From the NCBI GenBank assembly GCA_947467605.1, contig CANIII010000002.1, positions 1-64,000 of the forward strand: a stretch of 64,000 bases of DNA. Reading direction: 5' to 3'. The position numbers and the translations under genes were made by a program. The notes beneath the pieces were generated by a model, which did no database searches, had not been told where the DNA came from, and saw nothing but the letters and a program-made list of their open reading frames with translations. Source of the DNA: Acidobacteriota bacterium (GTDB lineage: Bacteria > Acidobacteriota > Vicinamibacteria > Vicinamibacterales > SCN-69-37). Positions 25,894-35,315 of the stretch are shown one piece after another (within the stretch, counting starts at the first letter, position 1; each line of letters starts with the position of its first letter).

Positions 25894-25930
25894 ATTGCGA
25901 AGCGATCAAAGCCAATCGGGAATCGACACG

Positions 25931-27427
25931 ATGAAGATCTGCGAAACAGTGATGACCAAGACGTTAGCGGGCCTGCGGGCTGCGCGTGATGCGGCCAGCG
26001 CGCCGGCACGCGGTGGTCGCATTGGGCTCGTGGAGTTGCGTCTCGACGGTCTCGCGCCGGGTGAGTTGGATGTGGCCGGCGCCCTCGCCGATCGTCGATT
26101 GCCCGTGATCGTGACCTGCCGGCCCATCTGGGAAGGCGGCGAATTCACCGGCACGGAAGCCGAGCGACTGAAAGTCCTCTCCGACGCCGCCTCGCTTGGC
26201 GCCGAATACATCGACATTGAAATGGATGCGGAGACGCGCACGCCTGGGGTGGTCGCTGCTCTCGCGGCTCGTCAACGCGGCCAGACACGCTTCGTGGTGT
26301 CGCACCATCGCTTCACACCCGGTGTTCCGAAAGACCTCGGCGCGCGCGCGCGCGTAATGCGCGCCTGTGCCGATGCGCTCGGTGAGGGCAGTGTCACAAA
26401 GATTGCGATCATGGCCGAACGCCCGCGCGATTGCGCGACGCTGCGCAGTGTGCTGTTCAGCGACGGCATGCCGGCCGATGCCATTGCGATCGCCATGGGC
26501 CCGGCCGGCGCGTTGTCGCGTCTGTTGCCCGCGAAGTTCAGCAGTGCCTGGACGTACGCGGGTTCGGCCGCGCCGGGGCAGTTGTCGGTGGATACGCTCC
26601 TGTCGCGCTATCGCGTCGCGGAGTCGACGGCGGCCACACGCGTGTTTGGCATTGCCGGGTCGCCGCTCGGGCACTCCGCCTCGCCGTCGATGCACGCGGC
26701 CGCGTTTGCGGCGGCGGGTATTGACGCGGTGTTCGTGCCCGTTGAAACGGCTGATGACGCAGAGCTTCTCGAGATCGCGCACGCGCTCGACTTTGAAGGC
26801 CTCAGTATTACCGCCCCGCTCAAGTCCAAACTCGTCGGCCGCGTGCACGTCCATGTGGACGCCGGCGGTCGCGCCATCGGCGCGATTAATACTCTGCGTC
26901 GCCGAAGTGATGGATGGGATGGGCGCAACTTCGACGCCCCTGCATTCGGCGCGCCCCTCGAGGCGCAGGGGCTGGATCTGGCGGGGCGTCGTGTCGTGGT
27001 GATTGGGGCCGGTGGCGCGGCACGCGCGGCCGTCCGGGAACTCCGGGCGATGGGCGCGGTCGTGGAAATCGCAGCGCGCGATGCGTCGAAGGGCGCCGCG
27101 CTGGCCGAAGAGTTGGGTGCGGCGACGACATCGTGGCCGCCGACAGGTGCCGCCGCCCTCGTGGTGAATGCGACACCGGTCGGCACGGCGCCGAACGTCG
27201 AGCGCACGCCGATCACGAGCGGTGCCGTCCGCGCCGATGTGGCCTACGACCTTGTATACAACCCGGCGATGACGACGTTCCTCGCTGATGCGCGCGCGGC
27301 CGGAGCACAGACGATCGGTGGATTGGAAATGCTGGTGGCTCAGGCGGGCCGCCAGTTCGAGTGGTGGACGGGCACGGCGGTCGAATCCGATGTGTTCATG
27401 CGCGCGGCGCAGGAGTTTATTCAATGA
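25931..27427 (+). CDS. aroDE: Bifunctional 3-dehydroquinate dehydratase (type I) / shikimate dehydrogenase
   Basis: A 498-residue fusion catalysing steps 3 and 4 of the shikimate pathway. Residues 1-225 are a type I dehydroquinase with E-L-R-L-D (35-39), S-H-H-R-F-T-P (124-130, catalytic His) and T-K-I-A-I-M-A (156-162, Schiff-base Lys157). Residues from about 237 are shikimate dehydrogenase: G-S-P-L-G-H-S-A-S-P (S249/S251 bind shikimate), catalytic K298 in S-I-T-A-P-L-K, N-F-D at 333-335 where most enzymes have N-T-D, and the NADP loop G-A-G-G-A-A. Fused AroDE enzymes are known from plants, chlamydiae and some bacteria. ATG 25931 follows the attenuator; the stop overlaps trpE (ATGA). Confidence 0.94.
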   Translation: MKICETVMTKTLAGLRAARDAASAPARGGRIGLVELRLDGLAPGELDVAGALADRRLPVIVTCRPIWEGGEFTGTEAERLKVLSDAASLGAEYIDIEMDAETRTPGVVAALAARQRGQTRFVVSHHRFTPGVPKDLGARARVMRACADALGEGSVTKIAIMAERPRDCATLRSVLFSDGMPADAIAIAMGPAGALSRLLPAKFSSAWTYAGSAAPGQLSVDTLLSRYRVAESTAATRVFGIAGSPLGHSASPSMHAAAFAAAGIDAVFVPVETADDAELLEIAHALDFEGLSITAPLKSKLVGRVHVHVDAGGRAIGAINTLRRRSDGWDGRNFDAPAFGAPLEAQGLDLAGRRVVVIGAGGAARAAVRELRAMGAVVEIAARDASKGAALAEELGAATTSWPPTGAAALVVNATPVGTAPNVERTPITSGAVRADVAYDLVYNPAMTTFLADARAAGAQTIGGLEMLVAQAGRQFEWWTGTAVESDVFMRAAQEFIQ

Positions 27428-28893
27428 AGCAGACCACGTTTGACGAGTTCGTGGAACTGGCACGCCGAGGCACGTTTGTGCCGGTGTGCCGCGAGATCAT
27501 GGCGGATTTGCTGACGCCGGTGTCGGCCTTTCTGAAGATCGCGGAGCATTCTGACTACGCGTTCCTGCTCGAGAGCGTCGAAGGCGGCGAGCATGTGGGG
27601 CGCTACTCCTTCCTCGGCAAAGATCCCTTGCTGGTCGTCCGCGGCAAGGACGGCGTCGCGAGTATCGAGCAGGCCGGAAGCCGGACCGAGCGCTCCGAGC
27701 CGTTCATTGATGTTGTACGGAACCTCATGGCCGAATTCCACGCCCCCTTCGTGCCGGATCTGCCGCGCTTCACGGGTGGCGCGGTGGGGTATCTCGACTA
27801 CGACACCGCCGAATGGTTTGAGCCGGCGGTGACGCTGCCGAAGCCCCCGACCGAGCGCGATCAGGCGGGGTTCATGGTGTTCGACACCGTGTTGGCGTTC
27901 GACCATGTGAAGCATCGCATTCTCGCGATCGCCAATGCGCGGATCCGTCCGGGCGAAGACCTGACGTCGCTCTACGAATTTGCAACCGCCAAGATTGACT
28001 TCCTCGAGCGCGAGCTGGACCGCAACCTCTCGCGATCCGAGAAGCGTGACGCGCCGCCGCTTGAGGTCACGGCCAATCAGACGCAAGAGACCTATGAAGC
28101 GTCGGTGAAGAAGATTCAGGAAGAGATTGCCGCCGGCGAGATCTATCAGGCCGTGCTGTCGCAACGGTTCGACACGACGACCGTCGCGTCGCCGTTTGAT
28201 GTCTATCGCGCACTGCGGCACATTAACCCGTCGCCGTACATGTATTTTATCCGGATGGGTCGCGAGGCGATCGTGGGCGCGTCGCCGGAGATGCTGGTGC
28301 GCGTTGAAGGTTCGCGGATCGAGACGCATCCCATCGCCGGCACTCGTCGTCGTGGCGCGACGCCCGAAGAGGACCAGCGGCTGGCTGATGAGCTGCGCCG
28401 CAACGAGAAGGAGCGCGCTGAGCACGTGATGCTTGTGGATCTGGGGCGCAATGATCTCGGTCGCGTGGCGAAAATCGGCAGCGTGCGCGTCCCGCAGTTC
28501 ATGACCATCGAGCGATACTCGCACGTGATGCATTTGGTCTCGCGCGTGGAAGGAAAGCTGTCGGACGAGCACGATCGGCTGGATGCGCTCGTGTCGTGTT
28601 TCCCTGCCGGCACACTGACCGGTGCACCGAAGATCCGCGCGATGCAGATCATCGGTGATCTTGAACCGACGCGTCGTGGCCTCTATGGTGGCGCCGTCGG
28701 GTACCTGGATTTCGCTGGCAATCTCGACTTCTGCATCGCCATTCGCACCATCGTGATGCGCGACGGTCATGCTAGCGTGCAGGCCGGCGCCGGCATCGTC
28801 GCCGACTCGCACCCGTCGGCCGAGTTCGAGGAGACACGCGACAAGGCGCGCGCTCTGCTGCAGGCGCTGGCCATGGCACAGGCGGGCCTCTAA
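27424..28893 (+). CDS. trpE: Anthranilate synthase component I
   Basis: A 489-residue chorismate-using enzyme; with TrpG it makes anthranilate. The N-terminal region carries the Trp feedback site L-L-E-S at 48-51 followed by G-R-Y-S-F-L-G, and the C-terminal catalytic domain has I-A-G-T-R-R-R-G, D-L-G-R-N-D-L-G-R-V, G-A-P-K-I-R-A-M and G-A-V-G-Y-L-D. Length is normal. The enzyme should therefore be feedback-inhibited by tryptophan in addition to attenuation of the operon. The start overlaps the aroDE stop by four bases, and trpG begins two bases after its stop. Confidence 0.97.
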   Translation: MKQTTFDEFVELARRGTFVPVCREIMADLLTPVSAFLKIAEHSDYAFLLESVEGGEHVGRYSFLGKDPLLVVRGKDGVASIEQAGSRTERSEPFIDVVRNLMAEFHAPFVPDLPRFTGGAVGYLDYDTAEWFEPAVTLPKPPTERDQAGFMVFDTVLAFDHVKHRILAIANARIRPGEDLTSLYEFATAKIDFLERELDRNLSRSEKRDAPPLEVTANQTQETYEASVKKIQEEIAAGEIYQAVLSQRFDTTTVASPFDVYRALRHINPSPYMYFIRMGREAIVGASPEMLVRVEGSRIETHPIAGTRRRGATPEEDQRLADELRRNEKERAEHVMLVDLGRNDLGRVAKIGSVRVPQFMTIERYSHVMHLVSRVEGKLSDEHDRLDALVSCFPAGTLTGAPKIRAMQIIGDLEPTRRGLYGGAVGYLDFAGNLDFCIAIRTIVMRDGHASVQAGAGIVADSHPSAEFEETRDKARALLQALAMAQAGL

Positions 28894-28894
28894 C

Positions 28895-29464
28895 GTGCTG
28901 CTGCTCATCGACAACTACGATTCGTTTACGTGGAACCTGGCACATCGCCTGGGGGAACTGGGCGTGCCGGCCACGGTGGTCCGCAACGACGTGTTGACGC
29001 TCGACCAGATCGAGGCGATGGCGCCGTCGCGCATCGTGATCTCTCCAGGGCCGGGTCGACCTGAGACGGCGGGCGTCTCGATCGACGTGCTGAAGCGTTT
29101 CGCCGGCCGTGTGCCGCTTCTCGGCGTCTGCCTGGGACACCAGGCGATCGGCGTCGCGTTCGGCGGTCGCGTGATTCGGGCCACGATGCCGATGCACGGC
29201 AAAGTGTCGCCCGTCGCACACGACGGCACGCATCTGTTCGCCGGTCTGAGCGGTCCATTCGAAGCGGGCCGCTATCACTCGCTCGTGATCGACCGTGACG
29301 CCGTACCGCCAGGGTTCGTGGTCACCGCATGGGTGGAAGCTGACAACACGATCATGGGCATCCGCCACGAAACGCAGCCCATCTTCGGCGTGCAGTTTCA
29401 TCCGGAGTCGGTGCTCACGTCAGCGGGGCACCGCATTCTCCAGAACTTCCTGGAGGCGAAATGA
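28895..29464 (+). CDS. trpG: Anthranilate synthase component II (glutamine amidotransferase)
   Basis: A 189-residue class I glutamine amidotransferase supplying ammonia to TrpE. It begins L-L-L-I-D-N-Y-D-S-F-T-W-N, the family start; the oxyanion loop P-G-P-G is at 51-54, the nucleophile Cys79 is in L-G-V-C-L-G-H-Q, and the His-Glu pair is in Q-F-H-P-E-S. GTG 28895 is the only start giving the family N-terminus. It may also serve PabB (folate) if no separate PabA exists, as in many bacteria. Its stop overlaps the trpD ATG. Confidence 0.96.
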   Translation: MLLLIDNYDSFTWNLAHRLGELGVPATVVRNDVLTLDQIEAMAPSRIVISPGPGRPETAGVSIDVLKRFAGRVPLLGVCLGHQAIGVAFGGRVIRATMPMHGKVSPVAHDGTHLFAGLSGPFEAGRYHSLVIDRDAVPPGFVVTAWVEADNTIMGIRHETQPIFGVQFHPESVLTSAGHRILQNFLEAK

Positions 29465-30489
29465 CGTCGTTTGCACCACTGCTGGAGAAACTCCGCCATC
29501 ACGAAGACCTGTCCGCCGCCGAGGCGACCGCCGCGATGGGCGCGATCATGGATGGTCAGGCCCAGCCGTCGCAGATTGCGGCGTTGCTGATGGGCCTGGC
29601 GCTCAAGGGCGAACAGCCTGTGGAGATGATGGGCCTTGCGACCGCGATGCGACAGCGCGCGACGCCGATGCCTGAAGTGGTGCCAGACGTCTTCGACACG
29701 TGCGGCACCGGTGGTGATGGCGCCCACACATTCAATGTCTCCACAGCGGCGGCGATCGTGCTTGCGGCGTGTGGCGTGCGCGTGGCCAAGCACGGCAATC
29801 GCGCTGTCTCAAGTCGGAGCGGCAGCGCCGACGTGTTTGAAGCGCTGGGCATCGACATCGAAGCACCGGTGGACCGTGTCGTCGCCACGCTGAAGACTGT
29901 TGGCCTCGCGTTCTTCTTTGCGCCGGCGTGGCATCCGTCGATGCGCCACGCGGGCCCGACGCGTCGCGAACTCGGCATTCGTACGGCGTTCAATCTCCTC
30001 GGACCTTTGACCAATCCGGCTGGTGCACGACGACAGCTCGTCGGCGTGTCCCGTCCTGAGTTGACCGAGCTGGTCGCGCGCACCCTGGGGCAACTCGGCG
30101 CTGAGCGCGCCTGGGTCGTCCACGGCGCCGATGGTCTCGATGAGATTTCGACCACCGGCTACACGAAGGTGTCGGAGGCCATCGATGGCGCAGTGCGCAC
30201 GTTCTATCTGCACCCGGCCGACGTCGGCGTGACGAGCGTCACCGTCAAAGATCTGGCTGGCGGCACGGCCGCGGAAAACGCCGTCCTGCTCGAACAGTTG
30301 CTCGGCGGCGAGCGCGGTCCGCGCCGCGACATCGTGGTGGTCAATGCGGGCGCGTCACTGCTGATTTCCGGCAAAGCGGCGACCTTACGTGACGGCATGG
30401 CCCTCGCGTCCGCGGCGATTGACGACGGCCGGGCGGCGGCGACATTGGCATCGCTCCGGCAGAGTTGCGGAACGCCGGGAGCCGCGTAG
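29461..30489 (+). CDS. trpD: Anthranilate phosphoribosyltransferase
   Basis: A 342-residue enzyme transferring phosphoribose from PRPP to anthranilate. The PRPP/Mg loop D-T-C-G-T-G-G-D-G and the adjoining F-N-V-S-T-A-A-A, K-H-G-N-R-A-V-S-S-R-S-G-S-A-D, and R-R-E-L-G-I-R-T-A-F-N-L-L-G-P-L-T-N-P are all present. Its start overlaps trpG by four bases and its stop abuts trpC directly, with no spacer. Confidence 0.97.
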   Translation: MTSFAPLLEKLRHHEDLSAAEATAAMGAIMDGQAQPSQIAALLMGLALKGEQPVEMMGLATAMRQRATPMPEVVPDVFDTCGTGGDGAHTFNVSTAAAIVLAACGVRVAKHGNRAVSSRSGSADVFEALGIDIEAPVDRVVATLKTVGLAFFFAPAWHPSMRHAGPTRRELGIRTAFNLLGPLTNPAGARRQLVGVSRPELTELVARTLGQLGAERAWVVHGADGLDEISTTGYTKVSEAIDGAVRTFYLHPADVGVTSVTVKDLAGGTAAENAVLLEQLLGGERGPRRDIVVVNAGASLLISGKAATLRDGMALASAAIDDGRAAATLASLRQSCGTPGAA

Positions 30490-31296
30490 ATGTCTGACGT
30501 CCTGCAGGCGATCGTCGCGGGCGCTCGACAGAGCGCCGAGGTACGGATGCGCGATGTGCCGCTGGCGGCGCTCGAGCGTCTGGCGGCCCCAATGCGTCCG
30601 CGCGGCGAGGCGTTTCGCGAATCGCTGTCGTCGGGTGGCGTGCGCATCATGGCTGAATGCAAGCGGCGGTCACCGTCGCGTGGTGTGCTACGCGAGCACT
30701 ATGTTCCAGCCGAAATCGCCGCAGGATACGCACGCGCCGGTGCGGCGGGTATCTCCGTGCTCACCGAGCCTTCGTTCTTTGACGGCGCGCTCGATCATCT
30801 ACGCTCGGTCCGCGCCGCCGTCACGACGCCGCTCCTGCGTAAAGACTTCATCGTGAATCGCTACCAGATCGCGGAGGCTCGCGCCTGTGGCGCCGATGGT
30901 GTGCTGCTCATCGTCGCCGCACTCGGCGACACGGACCTGACCGAGCTGCAGCAGTACGCGAGTGATCTCGGCCTGATGGCGCTCGTCGAGGTCCACACCG
31001 CTGAGGAGTTGACGCGTGCGGTGCAGGCCGGTGCCGGAACCATCGGTGTGAACAGTCGCAGTTTGCGGACGTTGGCGGTGGACACGGATGGATTCGAGCG
31101 CCTTGTCGACGGCATTCCCGACGACGCCGTGGCCATTGCCGAAAGCGGCATTCGCACGCCCGACGATGTGCGCCGCCTGCGAGGCATCGGGTTCGACGCA
31201 TTCCTGATTGGCGAGCGTTTCATGGCGGAGGCGAATCCGGGTGCGGCACTGACCGCGCTTCTTGCCGCGGCTCGAGAGGCGGAGGACACACCGTGA
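30490..31296 (+). CDS. trpC: Indole-3-glycerol phosphate synthase
   Basis: A 268-residue TIM-barrel enzyme that closes the indole ring. Family motifs are I-M-A-E-C-K-R-R-S-P-S (catalytic Lys), S-V-L-T-E-P-S-F-F, L-L-R-K-D-F-I-V (second catalytic Lys), V-E-V-H, I-G-V-N-S-R and A-E-S-G-I. It is a separate gene from trpF, unlike the enterobacterial fusion. ATG 30490 follows the trpD stop with no gap; the end overlaps trpF by four bases. Confidence 0.97.
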   Translation: MSDVLQAIVAGARQSAEVRMRDVPLAALERLAAPMRPRGEAFRESLSSGGVRIMAECKRRSPSRGVLREHYVPAEIAAGYARAGAAGISVLTEPSFFDGALDHLRSVRAAVTTPLLRKDFIVNRYQIAEARACGADGVLLIVAALGDTDLTELQQYASDLGLMALVEVHTAEELTRAVQAGAGTIGVNSRSLRTLAVDTDGFERLVDGIPDDAVAIAESGIRTPDDVRRLRGIGFDAFLIGERFMAEANPGAALTALLAAAREAEDTP

Positions 31297-31931
31297 GCTA
31301 TCTACGCGTGAAAGTCTGCGGTATGACGAATGAAGACGATGCTCGACGCGCGGTGCGGCACGGGGCGGATGCGCTCGGGTTCGTGATGTGGGAGGGGAGC
31401 CCGCGCGCGGTGACGGTCGAACAGGTCGCGGCGATCACGAAGACGTTGCCGCCCTTTGTGTGGAAGGTGGGCGTGTTTGTAAACGCCACGCCCGACGAGG
31501 TCGAGTTTGCGACGGCCATGGGCCGCCTCGATGTGGCTCAACTGCACGGTGATGAAGATGTGGAGCAGTACCGTCACCTGGCCGTGCGCATCGTGAAGGG
31601 CATCGGCATGGCGAGTGATGAGGATGTGCGGCAGGCGCTGGCGCTGCCGCCGGATGTGATGCCGCTCCTGGATGCGCGTGATCCGGTGCTGCGTGGCGGC
31701 ACGGGCAGACAGGCATCATGGGCGCACGCGGCGGAAGTGGCGCGCGTGCGCGCGACGATCCTGGCCGGCGGACTCAACGCTGAGAACATCGTCGATGCGG
31801 TCGAAACGGTTCGCCCCTGGGGCGTCGACGTGTCGTCGTCGCTCGAAGATTCGCCCGGCGTCAAGAACGCCAAGAAGGTGGCGGTGTTCTTTGCCGCCGT
31901 GGAACCGATTCGGAGTGTGAAACGTGGCTGA
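31293..31931 (+). CDS. trpF: Phosphoribosylanthranilate isomerase
   Basis: A 212-residue TIM barrel catalysing the Amadori rearrangement of phosphoribosylanthranilate. Seen are K-V-C-G-M-T (catalytic Cys), D-A-L-G-F-V, V-F-V-N-A-T, Q-L-H-G-D-E and the phosphate-binding I-L-A-G-G-L-N. The Asp of the V-D-V-S-S-S-L-E segment near residue 188 is the catalytic acid. GTG 31293 overlaps trpC by four bases; the end overlaps trpB by eight. Confidence 0.95.
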   Translation: MSYLRVKVCGMTNEDDARRAVRHGADALGFVMWEGSPRAVTVEQVAAITKTLPPFVWKVGVFVNATPDEVEFATAMGRLDVAQLHGDEDVEQYRHLAVRIVKGIGMASDEDVRQALALPPDVMPLLDARDPVLRGGTGRQASWAHAAEVARVRATILAGGLNAENIVDAVETVRPWGVDVSSSLEDSPGVKNAKKVAVFFAAVEPIRSVKRG

Positions 31932-33159
31932 TGTGTCTGTAACTGCGGGGCCCGTGTTTGGCCGCCGTGACCCCGACGCGCGCGGGTACTTTGGCGCGTT
32001 CGGTGGACGATTCATTCCTGAGACGCTTGTGCAACCGGTGGAGGAGCTGACCGCGGCGTATTTTGCGGCGCGCACCGACGCGGGATTCCTTGCGGAGTTG
32101 CACCAACTGCTGAGCCGGTACGTCGGTCGACCGACGCCGTTGTATGAGGCGCAGCGCGCGACCGCCGGCACCCCGGTGCGGCTGTTTCTCAAACGCGAAG
32201 ACCTCGCACATACGGGAGCCCACAAAATCAACAACGCGATGGGGCAGGTGCTACTGGCTGCGCGGATGGGCAAGCGGCGCGTCGTGGCAGAAACCGGTGC
32301 TGGTCAACATGGTGTGGCGACGGCGACGGCCTGCGCGCTCATGGGCATCGAGTGCGTGGTCTACATGGGCTCGGAGGATGTGAGCCGCCAGGCGCTGAAC
32401 GTGTTTCGGATGCGCGTGCTCGGCGCCACCGTGATCAGCGTGGATGCGGGCACTCGGACGCTGAAGGACGCGATCAATGAAGCGATGCGCGACTGGGTCA
32501 CGAATGTGGAGACGACGTCGTACGTGTTGGGCTCCGTGCTCGGGCCGCACCCGTATCCACTGATGGTGCGCGAGTTTCAATCGGTAATTGGCGCGGAGGC
32601 GCGCGCACAGATTCTGCGCGACACCGGACGCCTGCCCGATGTGGCCGTGGCCTGTGTGGGTGGCGGCAGCAATGCGATGGGACTCTTCGATGCATTCATC
32701 GACGATCCGTCGGTACGTCTCGTCGGTGTGGAAGCCGGAGGGCGCGCGATTGAACCTGGCGAGCACGCGGCGCGGTTCGCGGGTGGCCGCGAAGGCGTCT
32801 TGCACGGCACGCGCACGCTGGTGCTGCAAGACGTGCACGGCAACATTCAGTCGACGCACTCGGTGTCGGCCGGGCTCGACTATGCGTCGGTCGGTCCCGA
32901 ACACGCGTGGCTGCACTCGAAGGGGCGCACCGAGTACGCCTTTGCGGATGACACCGCGGCCCTGGACGCCTTTCAGTGGCTGGCGCGCACCGAAGGCATT
33001 CTGCCCGCGCTCGAGTCCTCGCACGCCATCGCGTGGGCGCGACAGTTCGCTGCTACAACGCGAGAGCCGGCGGTGGTTCTGGTCAATCTATCTGGACGCG
33101 GAGACAAGGACGTCGAGCAGGTGCGACGCATGTTAACCGAGAAGGAGCAGACGTCATGA
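31924..33159 (+). CDS. trpB: Tryptophan synthase beta chain
   Basis: A 411-residue PLP enzyme condensing indole with serine. It shows [15 protein letters not shown], the PLP lysine in [17 protein letters not shown], and the phosphate loop [10 protein letters not shown]. This is the TrpB1 type that works with TrpA. GTG start at 31924 overlaps trpF by eight bases. A normal, full-length protein. Confidence 0.97.
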   Translation: MADVSVTAGPVFGRRDPDARGYFGAFGGRFIPETLVQPVEELTAAYFAARTDAGFLAELHQLLSRYVGRPTPLYEAQRATAGTPVRLFLKREDLAHTGAHKINNAMGQVLLAARMGKRRVVAETGAGQHGVATATACALMGIECVVYMGSEDVSRQALNVFRMRVLGATVISVDAGTRTLKDAINEAMRDWVTNVETTSYVLGSVLGPHPYPLMVREFQSVIGAEARAQILRDTGRLPDVAVACVGGGSNAMGLFDAFIDDPSVRLVGVEAGGRAIEPGEHAARFAGGREGVLHGTRTLVLQDVHGNIQSTHSVSAGLDYASVGPEHAWLHSKGRTEYAFADDTAALDAFQWLARTEGILPALESSHAIAWARQFAATTREPAVVLVNLSGRGDKDVEQVRRMLTEKEQTS

Positions 33160-33938
33160 GCCGGCTGAGAGGTGCGTTTGCCGAGTTGAAGGCGCAGGGC
33201 CGCGCGGGGCTGGTGACGTACATCACGGCAGGGGATCCTTCACCGGCGATTTCCTGTGATGTGCTGCGCGCGATCGCGGCGGCCGGTGCGGATGTGCTTG
33301 AGGTCGGCGTGCCGTTCTCGGATCCGATCGCCGACGGGCCCGTGATTCAGCGCGCCACCGAACGGGCGCTGGCGGCCGGCGGCAATCTGTCGGTGACGCT
33401 CGATATGGTCGCCTCGGTCCGCACGGAGATTCGACAGCCGATCGTGCTCTTCACCTACGTCAACCCGGTTCTGCAGATGGGAGTGGATGCGTTCGTCGCG
33501 CGCGCGGCGGAGGCCGGCGTCGACGGTGTGCTCCTCCTCGATCTGCCGATCGAAGAGTCCGACGACATGTGCGCGCGACTGGCGGCACGCGGGATTGACC
33601 AGATCTTTCTCATCAGCCCGACGACGACCGATGCGCGTGTGCGTGTGGCGGCAGGGCTGGCGCGAGGCTTCCTGTATGTGATCTCGCGATTGGGTGTCAC
33701 GGGTGCGCGGGCGCACGTGGCCGGCACCGCGGCACCGTTGGTCGAGCGGATTCGCGCCGCGACGTCGCTGCCGATCGCCGTGGGCTTCGGTCTCTCTCGA
33801 CCCGAGCATCTCACCGAGGTGGCTGGCTACGCTGATGCCGCTGTCGTGGGCAGCGCGCTCGTCACAGTGATTGGCGACGCTGGTGTGGATGCGCCGGCGA
33901 AGGCCGGCGAGTTTGTGCGCTGGCTGCGAGGTCAGTGA
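33156..33938 (+). CDS. trpA: Tryptophan synthase alpha chain
   Basis: A 260-residue TIM barrel cleaving indole-3-glycerol phosphate to indole for channeling to TrpB. Motifs are [28 protein letters not shown] (catalytic Glu and Asp), and G-F-G-L-S. ATG 33156 overlaps the trpB stop (ATGA) and is preferred over a longer frame lying inside trpB. Overlaps the chorismate mutase gene by four bases. Confidence 0.96.
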   Translation: MSRLRGAFAELKAQGRAGLVTYITAGDPSPAISCDVLRAIAAAGADVLEVGVPFSDPIADGPVIQRATERALAAGGNLSVTLDMVASVRTEIRQPIVLFTYVNPVLQMGVDAFVARAAEAGVDGVLLLDLPIEESDDMCARLAARGIDQIFLISPTTTDARVRVAAGLARGFLYVISRLGVTGARAHVAGTAAPLVERIRAATSLPIAVGFGLSRPEHLTEVAGYADAAVVGSALVTVIGDAGVDAPAKAGEFVRWLRGQ

Positions 33939-34243
33939 GCATGCACCGGCTGGCGGAGTTGCGCGGTCGGATCGATGAGATCGACCTCCAGTTGGTGCGG
34001 TTGCTGAATGTTCGCGCGCAACTGGCGCTGGAGATTGGACGCATCAAGCACGAGGCAGGCGAAGCCGTCTACCAGCCGGCACGGGAAGTCGAGGTCCTGG
34101 CGCATGTGCGCGAGGTCAATAGTGGGCCGCTTGATGGCGGCGCGGTGACGCGGTTGTTCGAGCGCATCATCGATGAGAACCGACGTCTGGAACGTCTGGC
34201 CGATGCGGCCAGGGCGATGGAATCGAAAGAGCGAGGCGAGTAG
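33935..34243 (+). CDS. Chorismate mutase, AroQ class
   Basis: A 102-residue all-helical chorismate mutase converting chorismate to prephenate for Phe/Tyr synthesis. The pattern L-R-G-R-I-D-E-I-D-x2-L-V-R-L-L-N-x-R-A-x-L-A-x-E-I-G-R-I-K is diagnostic, with the catalytic Arg and Lys visible. GTG 33935 overlaps trpA; ATG 33941 is an alternative. It lies directly before DAHP synthase; such enzymes sometimes form a complex in which the mutase confers Phe/Tyr inhibition, which is possible but not shown. Confidence 0.92.
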   Translation: MSMHRLAELRGRIDEIDLQLVRLLNVRAQLALEIGRIKHEAGEAVYQPAREVEVLAHVREVNSGPLDGGAVTRLFERIIDENRRLERLADAARAMESKERGE

Positions 34244-34247
34244 CAAC

Positions 34248-35294
34248 ATGGTCGTCATCATGAAAGAACGGGCCACCGAGGCCCAGGTGCAAGCCGTCAT
34301 CGCGCACTTGATGGACATGGGGTACGACGTCCATCGATCCAGCGGTGCGAATCAAGCCGTGCTCGGCGCCGTCGGTGACGGCCAGGCCGACACCGGACTG
34401 ATCGAAGTGCAGGATGGTGTGGATCGCGTGCATCGCATCAGCGTGCCGTACAAGCTCGCGAGCCGCACATTCAAGCCCGAGAACACCGTCATCACGATTG
34501 ACGACGTGCGGATCGGCGGCGATGAAGTGATTGTGATGGCCGGCCCCTGTTCGGCGGAAACCGAAGAGCAAGTGGAGGCCACGGCCGCTGCGGTCAAGCG
34601 CGCCGGTGCCAAGATTCTGCGAGGCGGCGCGTTCAAGCCGCGCAGTTCACCCTACAGCTTTCAGGGACTGGGTGAAGTGGGATTGCGCATGCTGCGATCC
34701 GCCGCCGATCGTCACGGGCTGAAGTTGATCACCGAAGTCATGGAGGCGAGTCAGATCGAGGTGATCTCGCAGTACGCGCACATCTTTCAGGTCGGCGCGC
34801 GCAACATGCAGAACTACTCGTTGCTGCGAGAGCTGGGCAAGACGCGACTGCCCGTCATGATCAAGCGCGGCCTGTCGGCTACGGTCGAAGAGTGGCTGTT
34901 GTCGGCCGAGTACGTGCTGGCTGGTGGCAACATGCAGGTGATGCTGTGCGAGCGCGGCATTCGCACGTTCGAAAGCTACATGCGCAATACGTTCGATATC
35001 TCGGCGATTCCGGTCGTGCAACAGCTGAGTCATCTGCCGGTGATTGCGGATCCAAGCCACGCGACGGGACGCCGCGACAAAGTCGCGCCCATGGCCCGCG
35101 CGGCCGTGGCCGCGGGTGCGGACGGATTGATCATCGAAGTGCATTGCGACCCGGATCGCGCGAAGTCAGACGGCGCGCAGTCGATGTTTCCCGCGCAGTT
35201 CGAGCGCCTCATGGCGGAACTCCGCATCATTGCCCCGGCGATCGGACGCAGCATGTGCGTCGAGCCGGTCGCGAGACGAGGATGGAATCGATAG
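34248..35294 (+). CDS. aroF: 3-deoxy-7-phosphoheptulonate synthase (DAHP synthase, AroA-I-beta type)
   Basis: A 348-residue enzyme for the first committed step of the shikimate pathway. Residues 1-70 form the N-terminal ferredoxin-like regulatory domain (M-K-E-R-A-T-E-A-Q-V...G-Y-D-V-H-R-S-S-G). The catalytic barrel follows with A-G-P-C-S-A-E-T (metal Cys), L-R-G-G-A-F-K-P-R, M-I-K-R-G-L, and D-P-S-H-A-T-G-R. The small N-terminal domain is what mediates Tyr/Phe inhibition in this subclass. ATG 34248 was chosen; a longer frame would lie within the chorismate mutase gene. Four bases separate it from that gene. Confidence 0.95.
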   Translation: MVVIMKERATEAQVQAVIAHLMDMGYDVHRSSGANQAVLGAVGDGQADTGLIEVQDGVDRVHRISVPYKLASRTFKPENTVITIDDVRIGGDEVIVMAGPCSAETEEQVEATAAAVKRAGAKILRGGAFKPRSSPYSFQGLGEVGLRMLRSAADRHGLKLITEVMEASQIEVISQYAHIFQVGARNMQNYSLLRELGKTRLPVMIKRGLSATVEEWLLSAEYVLAGGNMQVMLCERGIRTFESYMRNTFDISAIPVVQQLSHLPVIADPSHATGRRDKVAPMARAAVAAGADGLIIEVHCDPDRAKSDGAQSMFPAQFERLMAELRIIAPAIGRSMCVEPVARRGWNR

Positions 35295-35315
35295 GGCAGG
35301 CAGAAGGCAGAAACA

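Noticed and set aside
27421..28914. 497-residue minus-strand frame opposite trpE
   Set aside because: Covers trpE, which has unmistakable motifs; composition is antisense-like.
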